From Zygnema cylindricum (lineage: Eukaryota; Streptophyta; Zygnematophyceae; Zygnematales; Zygnemataceae), in contig JBBHKE010001855.1 in assembly GCA_037447655.1 (NCBI GenBank), positions 174,001 to 234,000 on the forward strand: DNA of 60,000 bases. The letters are read 5' to 3'. Below are positions 10,275 to 21,741 of the stretch, piece by piece. The notes under the pieces were generated by a model, which saw only the letters and a list, made by a program, of their open reading frames with translations, searched no databases and had not been told where the DNA came from. The position numbers and the translations under genes are program-made. Position 1 is the stretch's first letter, and every line of letters begins with the position of its first letter.

Positions 10275-13200
10275 TTATTTACTCCACTGAATAGCGTTGA
10301 TGATGCCTTCACAGTATTTGGGACCCTTATGATCTTTTAGCATAGTAAACGACAAAACCATCTTTTCGAATCTCTTTTCTCGATTTGTCCCTTTGTAGAT
10401 GACATGTCGCCATAGAAAGTTACCATGTCGACCTTTCTTGTTTAGCTTAATTTTTATCGTATTTATCCAGTGCTCCACCTCTGGCTTCTTATTTCCGTTT
10501 ACGACTTCCTTTTCAAGATTCGCCAGGTCCTCTACACTAAATGGGGGTTCTGATTCGGATTTTTCGCGTACAATGTGGTACAAAAGGCCGGGTGCAAATA
10601 GTCGATGTTCCCCATTTGGGGAAATAGGCGGAAAACTGTTACATCTCGTTAATCGTCCTCTAAGTTCCTCAGCCATCGTCGAATCTACAACTGTATAAGA
10701 AAAAGTAAAACAAAAACATTTCAAACCGAAATAAGAGACCATCACAAAAAAAGCATGTGGAGGCTCCAAAATTTTCCTCATTCCTTATGCATTCCTATTT
10801 GGGCTTTCAATTTCCATCAAACATTACGTCTCTTAACTTTTACAAGGGAGAAAAAGAAAAATTAAGAAACGGTATCATTCTTTAGGTCCAACATTTTACT
10901 TGGTTTTCTTCTTTCATTTTTTATGCATCAACTTCCATTTCACTCACTTTTGTTGGCTACCTTCTTCACAGCCGCTTTCATCCCTGAACAAATTTCTACA
11001 CCTTTTTTGGCTTCGGAACCAAGGTTTCCACTTTTCGCTTTATTTTTTAAATCACGGAACCCAGATATAATTGAATCATTTATCTTTTTGGAGATTTCCC
11101 ATTTTTCAACTCCAAGTGTCGTACAAACTTTACTGTGGCACTTCGATACTAACGCAGCCGATCTTTGACTCATGCTATTTTCGCGAAGGACTGAGGACCT
11201 GAGGAAAAAGAGGAAATAACCAAGAAAACAGAAGCACAGGAAAAGACAAAAAAAGGAAAGGAAGGCATAGTAAGAACAATAGCTTCAGCGTCTCTTATTG
11301 GGGATTTTGAATGCGTACTACTGTGGCTAAATACATACCCGCAGAAAAATATGTAATACTCAAAGTAGCCCGTCGAAAATACTATATCTAAACAAACGTG
11401 AAAAACCCGAGAAACCCTAGAAAGCCTAAGAGTCCCTTCCCATATCAGTCATAATGCCAGTCATAAAGACCATTGTAATGGTACATTTCGTTTCAAGTGT
11501 CAAAAGAAACAAAAGGGAGGAAAAGAGAAAGGAGAAGGAAGACTTGTACAAAAGGAGGGAAAAGAAATGCATAAAAACGACTTATTTGAAACAGGCAAAA
11601 AATCCATCTCATCCATCTTTCTAATCTCGACTAAAGCAAGACTCATAATGCTCTGTGAGGGAAAAAAAAGGATGGAATGTACAACTCTGTCTCCTTCATT
11701 TCGGTTCGTAGATCTTCCAAGGAAGCCAAACTGAATCGTGCAACCATATCATCCTGCAAAAAAATAAATATGCAGAAAATTTAAATAAGTTTAGGCATAA
11801 TAACTCGTTCCCTATTGTTAATAACTTAGCCGGTCCATTACTAGAACTTCAAAGGTAACCTATAAGGATAAAGTTTGGCTTCCTCCCCTACTTAAAGATC
11901 TGTATGAAGCTTCGTCAGCTGTTTGTGACAAGTTAAAAATGCTATTAAACTGGAAAAACAAAAAATGGCAGCACCAAAACGGGTGAGTTACTCATCAGTT
12001 TTCCCCAACCACTTACTTGGAGAACGATGGTAGAGACATAAGCTGACATGGAAACCGCAAGATTTTTGTCGACACATGGCGGGCAGGCATAGGCCCAGCA
12101 CCTTATTTTGGAATTATCCACAGCCAAAACTTTGGTTTTGTGTAGAAGAAGAGTGAGGATTGCAGCAATTCCAGCGCCAAGGGAATGTCCCGTAATGACA
12201 AGGTCAAAACCCTAAAAAATACACATGAAAAATTAGTTGTGAGTTGAAGGACCAATTCGGAATTTTTTTGTTACTCACTGTTTTTCTTCAATATCTTGCT
12301 TGTTTCCACAAAAAAGATTCAAAAAAGAATCAAAAAAGAGCCAAAAAAGAGACCTGGAATCATAGCACACAATGGCGGGAAAGTGACGAGCCAAATGAGA
12401 TAAGACGAAGCTTACCGGATGTTTTGCCATAGTGGTGTTTAGATGGTTTGCCTCTCTCTTCAAGAGAGATTCTGCAGCCAGTAACATCTCCTGAATGGGC
12501 AATAACTGTTGAGATATGAAAGACCCAAGTCGTAAAATGTACAGTTAGCTCCCATCCAAATAAATTAATAAACAAATCCATGATACCGGCGCGTTTGATT
12601 TTACCCGTGTTCAAATCGCTGGCTGTGTGCAGTTAAATCTGTGAGAAAATCTGAAAATGAGGACGTTCCACGAATTCCGAAAACTACACGTTTGCGATTT
12701 GTATCCACTGCAATGTAATAAGCGGCTCGCATCAATTTTGCCTCATCCGTATGTTTCAAATCACAGTTTCCATTAACCTGTAAATAAAAAGAAGGTTAGA
12801 GGTGAAGAAAGAGAAAGAGAAAGAGAGAGTGGTCAGGAACAAGCAGAGAAGGTGTAAATTTGAGCAACAAGAGATCAATTCATCAAATAACATAAGTGTG
12901 TCAACAGTAAAGTAGAAGTTTAAAGGCCAGAACTTTGTGAATTCGTCAATACTCGAGAAAGATTCCTTGTATTTGTGAAGTAACAATACGTTCCTGAACT
13001 GAGAAACCTTTTCTTACTTGCTGACAAGAACTTAGCCAATAAAACCGGCGTCGACTGCTTTTGAACATACATGGATATAATTAACTATCAATCAAACAAT
13101 TACTGGTACCGATGAAGATCAAACAATACGCTCAAGGAAAAAAAAACAAGTCTGTCACCTGTCTAAAAACCCAAAACATGTCCCAAATCTAAAATTGAAA

Positions 13201-13326
13201 ATTACGAGACAGTGGTGAAGGGTGAATTTGAAAAATACCCCAAGTGTGGAAGCTAACTCAGAAGATTTTTCTTTGTAGGCAGCCAAAGCCCATCGAAGCC
13301 ACCGGAGAATCTCAAAACTCTCCTCT
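10275..13326 (-). CDS. plant-type class-3 lipase / sn1-diacylglycerol lipase-like gene
   Basis: A multi-exon gene for an alpha/beta-hydrolase that probably cleaves acyl chains from diacylglycerol or related lipids at membranes. Exons visible, 5' to 3': 13239-13326, 12605-12777, 12416-12505, 12017-12211, 11683-11753, 10948-11174, 10275-10690. The last four junctions close in phase with GT-AG sites. Key parts are the oxyanion-side VVFGIRGTSS (exon 2); the nucleophile elbow VITGHSLGAG (exon 4); VLQ|DDMVARFSLASLEDLR with the likely catalytic Asp (exons 4 and 5); a Lys-rich helical segment (exon 6); and RLFAPGLLYHIV plus VLSFTMLKDHKG with the likely catalytic His (exon 7). The 12605 donor leaves phase 2 while the next exon needs phase 0, so a micro-exon is missed or a frameshift exists there. 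First exon(s) upstream of 13326 were not found. No N-terminal membrane segment was seen. Confidence 0.85.
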
Positions 13327-13494
13327 CTGCAGTTTTGGTTACACAGAGATAGTGAGACACAAAGGAACATGTCTGAGAAAAGCAAAGACACGTGTCGTGT
13401 GACATAACAGCTCATTTTAGTGACTACCGAAAGATTTTAGTTTTGAATTAACTTCAAAATGGACATCTGTTTAGCCGTTCAGCATGTACTCAAA

Positions 13495-13785
13495 ACCTCA
13501 GAAAAGGTTGAAAAGGGAGGGAGAGAGGGAAAGGGAGAGGAAGAGGGAGAGGGGGAGGGAAGGGGAAAGGGAGAGGGAGAAGGAGAAGGAGATGGAGAGG
13601 TAGATAGAGAGGGAGAGGGATAACAACAAGGAGGGGGAGAAAGAGAGGGGTTGAGATACGGATAGCAAAGAGATGGATGGAGAGGGAGAAGGAGAAGGAG
13701 AGGAATGGGGAAAGAGAAAGGGTGAAGGAGAGTGAGAGGGAAAGGAAGAGTGATATGGAGGGGCAGAGGGAGAGAAAAAAAGAGA
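13495..13785 (+). repeat. GA-rich low-complexity tract
   Basis: About 290 bp of GGGAGA/GGAGAA-type purine repeats on the plus strand (TC-rich on the minus strand). The Ser/Leu/Pro-rich minus-strand frames here are artefacts of the repeat. It lies just upstream of the lipase gene and could overlap its 5' UTR or an unseen first intron. Confidence 0.85.
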
Positions 13786-14079
13786 AAATATACACCCACA
13801 CAATCCGGACCGAAGACTACTACTGAACTTTCGGAATACCCGCCTAGTATTGAAGTTCTCTCCAAAGAAAAAAATATAAAAAAAAAGAGGAGGGAGTGCA
13901 TCAAATACCGAGGACCGACTATCTGCTGATCCTTTTTTACTGCATACATGAGGTACTAACAGTTCCAGTTTCGATGTTAGATTAAGTAAAGTCATGTTTA
14001 AAGATTGGTTATCTGTAAAAGGAAGAAATTAACTAAGGCTAAGAAAAACCAATGTTTTTGTGAACCAGGATTCAAATAA

Positions 14080-14849
14080 TGGTGACGTTTTTAGTTTTAG
14101 TGACGGTTCGGAAAGTTCAGAAGAAGAAAGAAATTCTGAGGAAAAAAGAATAAGGGTAAGAAGGTAGTAGATGTTGGTGACAATTTTCATAGTGAGATGA
14201 TGACTTCAGAATGGTTGGAAAAATTGTGTTGTTCAGTGTTTGGAAGAAGTATATCAAAGGCAGTTTGATTATGAAGAATGTGTGGAAGGTAGCGAATGGG
14301 TAAAAACAAAAGCCGAAGGACCCTAAGGAAAAAGAAGCTGTGGCGGTGTAAGGATATGGCGGCCACTACATGGCTGATAAAGTTGTATAGGTTCAGTTCA
14401 TGATTGTTTTTTTGACCCTCAACACATCTCATGCGTGCCGGAAAGCCCTTTACAATCAGTTTGAGAAGGGAGGGAAGGACAAAGCTAATTATGTATTCAA
14501 AGAGTTTCTGCTTCGGCACGTTCCCACCAGATAATGATGTTTTGGATGTTATTCTAATTAGTATGCCAGAGAACTTTTCCGCTTCTAGTGAGATTATTCA
14601 GTCTAAGTGGAAAACAACCATTGAGTCTGCTATTAAACATATTAAAACGGTAGAAAAGTCAAAGAAGGTACAAGGGAAGGGTCAAGAAACACAGGAAAAT
14701 TAAACATAAGCATACTCGAAACCTCGGAGCTAAAACCGCTCCTAGGGAGAGGGGGTGCTAGGGGGGAACCTACATGTAGAGGCGGTAGAGGCAATAGTCA
14801 GGCTAGTACGTCAAGAAGTCAATCACATAATAACTCTCAGTCTGCGACA
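14080..14849 (+). pseudogene. decayed gag-like coding remnant, interrupted by copia E1
   Basis: Plus-strand frames are acidic/Ser-rich at the start (DGSESSEEERNSEE). They then show an unrecognised stretch (PDNDVLDVILISMPENFSAS, IIQSKWKTTIESAIKHIKTV at 14530-14660) and end in an Arg/Gly-rich tail (GGRGNSQASTS) up to 14849. The copia element at 14853 interrupts it. After that element, 20658-20760 continues with SIRIADGHKFVP, a protease-like phrase. Several stops are present. It is probably an older retroelement, but the family is not identified. Confidence 0.4.
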
Positions 14850-14852
14850 TGT

Positions 14853-15412
14853 TGAAAGATTACAAACCAAATAAAATACACACACAACAATGGTGTTCCT
14901 CCAAAAGCATTCAATATATTAAGCACAATGGAAATACAACTTCTTTACTTCATTCCTTTTACATCTGACCTTTCTACGCCTCCTTCACAAGCTACGCCTC
15001 CAAAAGATAATACTACCAGGAAGTCTGAACTAATATATATAAAGGTACACGACTAGAAATGCGTAAGAGTCAACGTAGTGAAATAAACGACCGACAAGCT
15101 GAACCGACTTGAACAACACGGTGCGACCAGGAAAGTCAACCGCGAACAAACTTGAATCACACGGTACGACTTGAACTTACGTGAACCGAAACTACCAAGC
15201 AATTTCCACGTCACTTCTATAGTACTATTCAAACATAAGTGAAACGAAATGAACATTTGATTTCTACGTCACTTCAAATATCGAGCGACGAAACTTCTTC
15301 GTCGCTGGTACTTCAAATATCCAGCGACGAAACTACTTCGTCACTGGTCGTCGCTACTTCAGCTACGAGAATGACTCGTGGCTAAAAGAGTTCTCAGTAC
15401 CATATCCTAACA
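14853..15412 (-). repeat. E1 3' LTR
   Basis: On the element strand it starts TGTTAGGATATGG and ends ATCTTTCA. Compared with the 5' LTR it has an extra short repeat unit (ctacgcctccttcacaag region near 14973-15000). Two palindromic blocks of the form cagcgacgaaa-N-ttcgtcgctg lie at 15290-15350. Confidence 0.9.
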
Positions 15413-15607
15413 TTCCCCCTCTCCTAACATTCCCCCTCTTACTGAGACACTCAAAGCCCCCTCTTACTCCATGCCCACCAACTTCTTTCCCATTTCATAG
15501 ACTTCCTTCAATGCTGCTTTGGTTAACATATCAGCAGCTTGTTCTTCTGTAGGTACAAACATAAATTCAACTTCTTTTTCCGCAACCAAATCTCGAACAA
15601 AATGCCA

Positions 15608-16264
15608 CTAAATTTTAATGTGTTTAGTGCGCTTATGCAAAATATGATTTTTACTAAGTGCAATGGAAGACATATTATCACTTAGTATTTGCATGCATTC
15701 TTTTTTCACTCCAACCTTCGATAGAAATTCTTTAATCCACACAACATTCTTTGCAGCACGACATGCAACCATATACTCCGCCTCTGTAGATGAAAGTGCC
15801 ACAGTAGGTTGCAAACGGGAATTCCACGAGATAACTCCTCATACAAGTAAAAACACATATCTTGAAGTAGACCTTCCTGTATCATGGTCCCCTCCATAGT
15901 CGGCATCACAATATCCATAACAATTCAAGCTCTCACCTTTCCTATAAACAATTCCCTAGCAATTCACCGCCTCCCAATGTATTTTTTTTGGATTGCTACA
16001 ATACCGACTAACCACACTCACTGCGGCACTAATGTCTGGCCTAGTACCGACACTCAAATACATTAAACTTCCGACCGCCTCCCTATACGGGGCATCAACC
16101 TCGGGACTTTTAACAAATTTAGAAGGCTTGTCACGGGGATCAAGGGGAGTTCCAAGTGGCTTACAATCTAAGAACCCAAACCTTTCTAGTACCTCTTTTG
16201 CATATTGCTCTTGGCTCAACTTAATGTCTCCGTTCCTCCTCCTCTGAATCTGAATTCCCACCAT
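15608..16264 (-). pseudogene. E1 RT C-terminus and RNase H
   Basis: The frame at 15956-16264 encodes MVGIQIQRRRNGDIKLSQEQ, RFGFLDCKPLGTPLDP and VGSLMYLSVGTRPDISAAVS. This is the connection after the copia RT fingers and palm. The frame at 15608-15814 encodes PTVALSSTEAEYMVACRAAK and DNMSSIALSKN, the RNase H block. A frame change lies between them at about 15815-15955. Confidence 0.9.
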
Positions 16265-16368
16265 GTATTGTGCATCCCCTAAATCTGTAATTTTAAAGTG
16301 CTTCGAAATTCAATCTTTAATTCTCCAAGTAACTCTAAGTTGTGAGAGATGGAAATAAAGTCATCGAT

Positions 16369-16800
16369 TTATACACTAAATATTATCATGTCCAAACCTT
16401 CTCCCTGAATATACACTCCACAATCTGCAGTAAGCCTCTTAAATCCCAAAATTAATAAAACCTTGTGAAGTTTATGGTTCCATGTTTTTGGTGCTTGCTT
16501 GAAACCATACAAAGCCTTCCACAACCTCCATACCTTACCATTCTTTCCACGAACTCCTTCTGGAATTTTCATATACACCTCCTCCTCCAATTCACCATTT
16601 AAAAAGGCTGTCTCTACATCTATCTGTTGGATGTGCATTCCTCCCGCTGCCGCTATTGCAATAATTGCGCGCAATGAATCGAACTTAACTACAGGAGCAA
16701 ATATCTCCGAATAGTCAATACCTTATTTTTCTGCTGGAAGCCCTTACATACCAACCGTGCCTTATACTTAAGAATTTCTCCCGAAGCTCCCGTCTTTGTC
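16369..16800 (-). pseudogene. E1 reverse transcriptase core
   Basis: It encodes MHIQQIDVETAFLNGELEEE, VYMKIPEGVRG and WKALYGFKQAPKTWN, all standard copia RT blocks. At the catalytic YVDD position the reading is stop-I-D-D (about 16360-16370), so the Tyr codon is a stop. The RT N-terminal part (KWVFKTK-like) is found at 16740-16830 in another frame. Confidence 0.9.
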
Positions 16801-16873
16801 TTAAAAACCCACTTTGAGTTTATCGCCTTCTTACCAACTGGTAAATCTACCTCTTCAAAACACCCATTTGATT

Positions 16874-17444
16874 TTACAGAATTAAGTTCTTTGATAAACG
16901 CCGGTTTCCACTTCTCCTCCCATTTGTCCGAGTCTCGAGCCTCATCATAAGATTGAGGATCCGCCGGACGATTTTTTGTAATTGCCTTTCATAAGAGAAA
17001 AGATTCCGCGCTTCCTTCTCTAATTTCGGAAATTGCCCCCTGGTAGCTATTTTGCTTTTTATATGACTGTCTAGGTGAGAATCGTTCCGGTGCCTTCCCT
17101 TTAGTGGATCTCTTACTTCTCCGTACTTTTTCTGCAAATTTCTTATCCGAATCACTGCTCTCAATCTTGTCAACATCCTCCTTCTTTAGGGGTGTCTCTT
17201 TTGATATCACGTTGTCAGTGCCTGTGGGTGATTCTCTGATGACCTTGTCTCCTTGTGATACAGTGCCGCTAAGCTTAGGTGTCGAAACTTTCTCTAAAGG
17301 TTTCTGTACGAATCGCACCTTTTTCTTCGTCCCAACCTCTATCAAAACTTCGTCCTCTTCCTCTTCCTCTCCAGTGAACTTCTCATAATGACTCTCCTCC
17401 TCATAATCTTGAGCTCGTTTGGACTCATTAGCTCCTTTCGCCAT
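16874..17444 (-). pseudogene. E1 integrase-RT linker
   Basis: A charged, Lys/Glu/Ser-rich spacer between integrase and RT. It is open at 16989-17444 and then shifts frame. Linkers of this type are variable in copia elements and have no fold that can be recognised. Confidence 0.75.
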
Positions 17445-17450
17445 CCATTC

Positions 17451-18164
17451 CTAGTTCTCATTAAACTCCACATTTCTAGACTCTTTAACCCTTCTAGTAA
17501 CTGGGTTGTAAATCCTATACTGCATTGAGTTCTCACTATATCCCACAAAATATCCTTCCCATGACCGTGCAGCAAAATTTCCCTCCCGATTTTTTTCCTC
17601 TATGTATCCCATAGCCTCACATCCCCAAATCCTTAAGTGTTTTACTGTAGGTATTTGTCCACTCCAAAGTTCCTCCGGTGTTTTGTTGCTCAAAGCAGAG
17701 TTTATTCTCCTGTTGGTAATATGGTTAGCTGCCCTGATTGCTTCTCCCCAAAGACGATGTGTGAGTTTTGTCGTATGGAGCATGGCTCGCACGATCTCTT
17801 GCAATGTTCGGTTCTTCCTTTTTGCTATTCCATTCGATTGTGGGGAATAAGGAGCCGTGAACTGCTGCTTAATCCCCGTCTCTTTACAATAATCAGCGAA
17901 AGCAAGAAATTCACCTCCGCGGTCCGAGCGTACCGCCTTTACCTGCCTCCCACTTTCCCTCTCAGCCATAACCACAAAGTCTTTAAATGTTTCAAGAGCG
18001 TCTGACTTAGCTTTTAAAAGATATACCCATGTCTTCTTGCTGAAATCATCAACTATCACCATAATGTATTTATTTTTTCCAATGGTTTCTAGATGTGTGT
18101 CCCCACAAAGATCTACATGGACTTGATCTAGAGGGGCATTCGGTTTTAATTGCAAATCTTTCAC
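17451..18164 (-). pseudogene. E1 integrase with mutated catalytic Glu
   Basis: This is a copia integrase core. The first Asp is in VHVDLCGD, then comes VIVDDFSKKTWVYLLKAK, the second Asp is in AVRSDRGGEF, and the third block reads SNGIAKRKNRTL. The third block is normally NGVAERKNRT. The Glu of the D,D-35-E triad is Lys here, at the right distance (34 residues after the second Asp). The C-terminal GKEY-type region (KHLRIWGCEAM, YFVGYSENSMQYRIYNP) follows. The enzyme would be catalytically dead. Confidence 0.9.
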
Positions 18165-19147
18165 CGGATGAGGCTTCTTTTATGCTTCCTTTTTGTGCAT
18201 CCAACACATCCAATAACCTTCTCTCCTGTTGCCACATCTAGTCCTCGAACCGCCCCATTACGAATCATCTCCTTAATATTACTCTCTGAAGTGTGACATA
18301 TACAATGGTGCCACAACGTGAGGTCCTCCTTGTTGACCTCTGTTGAATGGAGATGACCTTCTTCATCCGCCGTCCTATTTTCAGGTTTTCTCCAAATCAA
18401 CCTACTTTGCATATTTTTAGTCACAATGCCTTCTGCAAATGGTGCTGTTTTACTACTCAAAATGATTCTACCTCCTTCCAAGCATGTGGCTCTTCCTCCT
18501 TTCTTTTGAAGTTGTGGGACACTTAAGAGATTAATGCACCCCCTCGGATTATAAAGAACATTGTTAAAGCATACTCTATTGACTCTAGTTTTCCCTTCCC
18601 TATCTTGTGTCGGTAGATCCAACCGTACTGTTCCCACTGTATCGATGACCATCATCGAACCATTAGCCACTATGATAGATTTTGGAAAAGTGAGTTTTCT
18701 AATGTCACTGAATAGTCCTGGATCTGAACACATGTGATGTGTAGCACATGAATCTATGATCCAACTGTTAAATTTTCCCTTACTCTCCTTGCCTCGTGTG
18801 TGAAATAGGATATCCTCCTTCTTTTCCTGTGATTCCTCGATAAGTGAAACGAAAAATTCTTGATCCGGTTTCATTGGCCCATCCCCAACAAAATCCCCTC
18901 TACCTGATGAGCTAATTCCTCCACTTCCTCCGCCTCTAAATTGTCCCCCTCCTCGATTGTTTCCCTTGTTTTGATAACAACCGCGACCAGTGTGTCCCCA
19001 TTTTTTTGTCTGGGCATTCAAAAGAGCCATGCCCAATCTTGTTACAATTGTAACAAGTCATCTGAGAGGTATCACGTTGATATGAGCCTCTCCCTGGGCC
19101 TTGTGACCTACCTCCTCGTCCACGATGTCCACCTCCTCTCCCCCTAG
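18161..19147 (-). pseudogene. E1 zinc knuckle, protease and pre-integrase domain
   Basis: Near 19025-19066 the minus strand encodes a perfect CCHC knuckle (CYNCNKIGHGSFEC), one frame off the main ORF. The frame at 18161-19036 then shows the protease site WIIDSCATHHMCSD (D-S-C-A instead of D-S-G-A), and the pre-integrase block LWHHCICHTSESNIKEM with CVGCTKRKHKRS. Confidence 0.9.
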
Positions 19148-19173
19148 ATCCCCTAAAGCTATAAGCTCCTCCG

Positions 19174-20079
19174 TCATCCTCCTCTTAATAACTCTGATAG
19201 GATGACCCCATGTTTTCCTCTTTCGGTGTTGTTTTCTCCTTCTCCGTACTCTTCAAGTGATTGATAGCGTATGCCATTGTTGGTTTCTCTCGCCCCTTGA
19301 TATCCTCCTTTGCTACCGCAAACTTGCTTGGAAGACTCCTCATAAAGACACACAACCTTTCTTTTTTCTGTAGGAAAGTTGTTGAGTGAGCTAAGTTGTT
19401 CTATGATGACGTTAAACCTTTTGACTCCATCATCAATGGACTCATTCTCCTTCATTCTAAACCCTATATATTCTTCAAAGAGATAATTTTCATTTGCCTC
19501 AAACCCTTTTTCAAACGCATTTTGTAAAGCGGTCTAACAATCAAAAGCCCTATCATGAGTTAGAAGGTGTTCATGCATAGAACTAGCACAACTTTGTATA
19601 AGTGCGGTGGAGGCCGCCATATCTTTCTTGTCCCACTTATGTGCTCCGGCTAGATCCACGGAAGGATCCGGTCGTGTTTCTTCCCCGATAGTGATGTCCC
19701 AAAGTTTTTTCGGTGTGAATGCTCCTCGAATGTATCTCTTCCAAATTGCATAGTTGGAACCCGTGAAGACGATGGTTTTGTTAAACACTTTCAAATCATC
19801 ATCTTCGCTCTCCTCCTCTTCCTCATGAAGTTTAGATTTCCCCTTCTTTTTCTTTATTTTCTTAGAGATGCGTGAGTCTCCACCTACTCCTCCATCTCTA
19901 TCATCTTCTTGTGTTTTGACAAACTCTTGAAAGCGTTCAAACGTTCCCTCGTCCATCTTCACATTTTTCTCCCCCCATTCGTCATACTCATCATATTGTG
20001 TCCCTGTAACTCCTCCTCCACTAACTCCCCCACTAGCTCCTCCACTAGGTTCTGCCGGGGATTTCCCTTTCTCCGCCAT
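19174..20079 (-). pseudogene. E1 gag
   Basis: It starts MAEKGKSPAEPSGG (20079). It continues with an acidic region, then IVFTGSNYAIWKRYIRGAF and MAASTALIQSCASSMHEHLL, a UBN2-type gag. It shifts frame near 19534 and resumes at 19174-19455 with ENESIDDGVKRFNVIIEQLS. The Gly/Ser-rich N-terminus is longer than in E3 and E4, so this is a different gag lineage. Confidence 0.85.
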
Positions 20080-20100
20080 ACCGGCAAGTGTTGCCAGTAA

Positions 20101-20115
20101 CCCGCTCCGATACCA
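20101..20115 (-). other. E1 primer binding site (tRNA-iMet 3' end type)
   Basis: On the minus strand, two bases after the 5' LTR, the sequence is TGGTATCGGAGCGGG. It matches the usual plant copia site TGGTATCAGAGC, complementary to the tRNA-iMet 3' end, with one A-to-G change. This is the conventional type, unlike the other copia elements in the window. Confidence 0.9.
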
Positions 20116-20117
20116 AT

Positions 20118-20657
20118 TGAAAGATTACAAACCAAATAAAATACACACACAACAATGGTGTTCCTCCAAAAACATTCAATATATTAAGCACAATGGAAAT
20201 ACAACTTTTTTACTTCCTTCCTTTTACTTCTGACCTTTCTACGCCTCCAAAAGATAATTGTACCACGAATTCTCAACTAATATATATAGGTACACGACTA
20301 GAAACGCGTAAGAGTCAACGTAGTGAAATGAACGACCGACAAGTTGAACCGACTTGGACAACACGGTGCGACTAAGAAAGTCAACGGCGAACCAACTTGA
20401 ATCACACGGTACGACTTAAAGTAACATGAACCGAAACTACCAAGCAATTTCCATGTCACTTCTATAGTACTATTCAAACATACGTGAAACGAAATGAACA
20501 TTTGATTTCTACGTCACTTTAAATATCCAGCGACGAAACTTCTTTGTTGCTGGTACTTCAGATATCCAGCGACGAAACTACTTCGTCGCTGGTCGTCGCT
20601 ACTTTAGCTACGAGAATGACTCGTCGCTAAAAGAGTTCTCAGTACCATATCCTGACA
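20118..20657 (-). repeat. E1 5' LTR
   Basis: It starts TGTCAGGATATGG on the element strand and ends ATCTTTCA. It carries the same pair of gcgacgaaa/ttcgtcgc palindromes (about 20527-20600) as the 3' LTR. Differences from the 3' LTR are scattered substitutions plus one indel of about 20 bp. Confidence 0.9.
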
Positions 20658-20759
20658 TAAGTTGTATCAGTGACAGAGTAAAGCAAACACCTTTCTATTC
20701 GAATTGCAGATGGCCATAAATTTGTACCTTCTGTAGATTTTGGATATCGCAACTAAGTG

Positions 20760-21739
20760 TTTTTTTTTAATTTCTAACTTGCAAAAGTTTCATAAGCTTC
20801 CAAAACGTTTCATAAGCCCCCCAAGGGTTGAAAAAATTTCGACAAATGTTGTGCTCTAGAATTTAACAGGTTTAATATTTAAACATAATCACTCGTTTAC
20901 AGTTTAAAAATTTTGACTGTTGTGTGTCCTTATTTAGTTGATTCTGTCCGGCACCCTTTCAAATAAAGTTAGCTTCCATCCGAAAACCTAAGTAAATACA
21001 ACCAAGCATTTGATTTCCATGCATTCATGTTTATTGTATTCTGTTCATATAGTCACTAACTGATTTATTCATTTTTGTTCAAATGTACAAGTATCTTATG
21101 TTTCGAAAGAGAGTTACTATTCCATGAGGAAAATATTCAAATTAATAGAAGACGTGACAGGTGAAAACAGTACAAACGAGGATTAACTGAGGTTTTGTTG
21201 TTATAACTCGCCGACATTTGGCGTTTAAACCCAACACTGCTGTGGCCACTGTGTTTCCCACAAATATAACCATAACAACTTTGATAAAGTTTTACACAAT
21301 GTTAATATAACAACAAAGTATGAGTGTTCACACTTAAGGTGAGTTTCCAACACGCCAAAAGTGACTATTGTTTACGAAAAACATAACAAAGCATTCTGTT
21401 GCGATAACCTCACCGGCTCACCATAAGGTTGTTTTTTAGTGTTACGAAGCAATCGAGATCAAGATCGATATATCGCGATGTCAATATACCACGATATAAA
21501 AACTCGATAGCTTTTGGCGTTGCCAGTAAATATCGATATCGAGATCTTCACGGATTATCGACCAACTTGGTTTTTTTTTTTTTTAATTTAGGTGTTTTAG
21601 ATATACAAAATGATGGAATTTTCGGAAGTTACAAACTGCATGAGAAGTATGGAAAAATATGATTGTACCGATTGTACAAGCTGTACAAAAATTTCATTAT
21701 TATATCAATAATGATATTGATAATCTGTGATTTTCGGTC
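20760..21739. other. AT-rich spacer, no gene
   Basis: No supported gene. A block rich in tatcga/tcgata words lies at 21445-21560. Similar words occur at 22290-22345 and at 41780-42100, so it is probably a degraded transposon into which the MITE at 21742 inserted. Confidence 0.4.
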
Positions 21740-21741
21740 TA

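Larger units (their letters stand above)
14853..20657 (-). mobile_element. complete, decayed Ty1/copia LTR retrotransposon (E1)
   Basis: This is a 5.8-kb copia element in minus orientation with two LTRs (14853-15412 and 20118-20657), a primer site at 20101-20115, a purine tract beside the 3' LTR (15413-15445, read as TC on the plus strand), and the copia gene order gag, protease, integrase, RT, RNase H. The LTRs are clearly alignable over nearly their whole length, so it is not ancient. All polyprotein domains carry frameshifts or stops. A clean 5-bp target duplication is not seen at the LTR ends; gacat occurs at both outer edges, but offset. Confidence 0.92.

Noticed and set aside
10155-10340. 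Plus-strand frame over the lipase 3' end
   Set aside because: It overlaps the last lipase exon and its flank and has no motif.
13479-13995. Long Ser/Leu/Pro-rich minus-strand frames
   Set aside because: They are translations of a GA/CT simple repeat in several frames at once; no non-repeat protein content.
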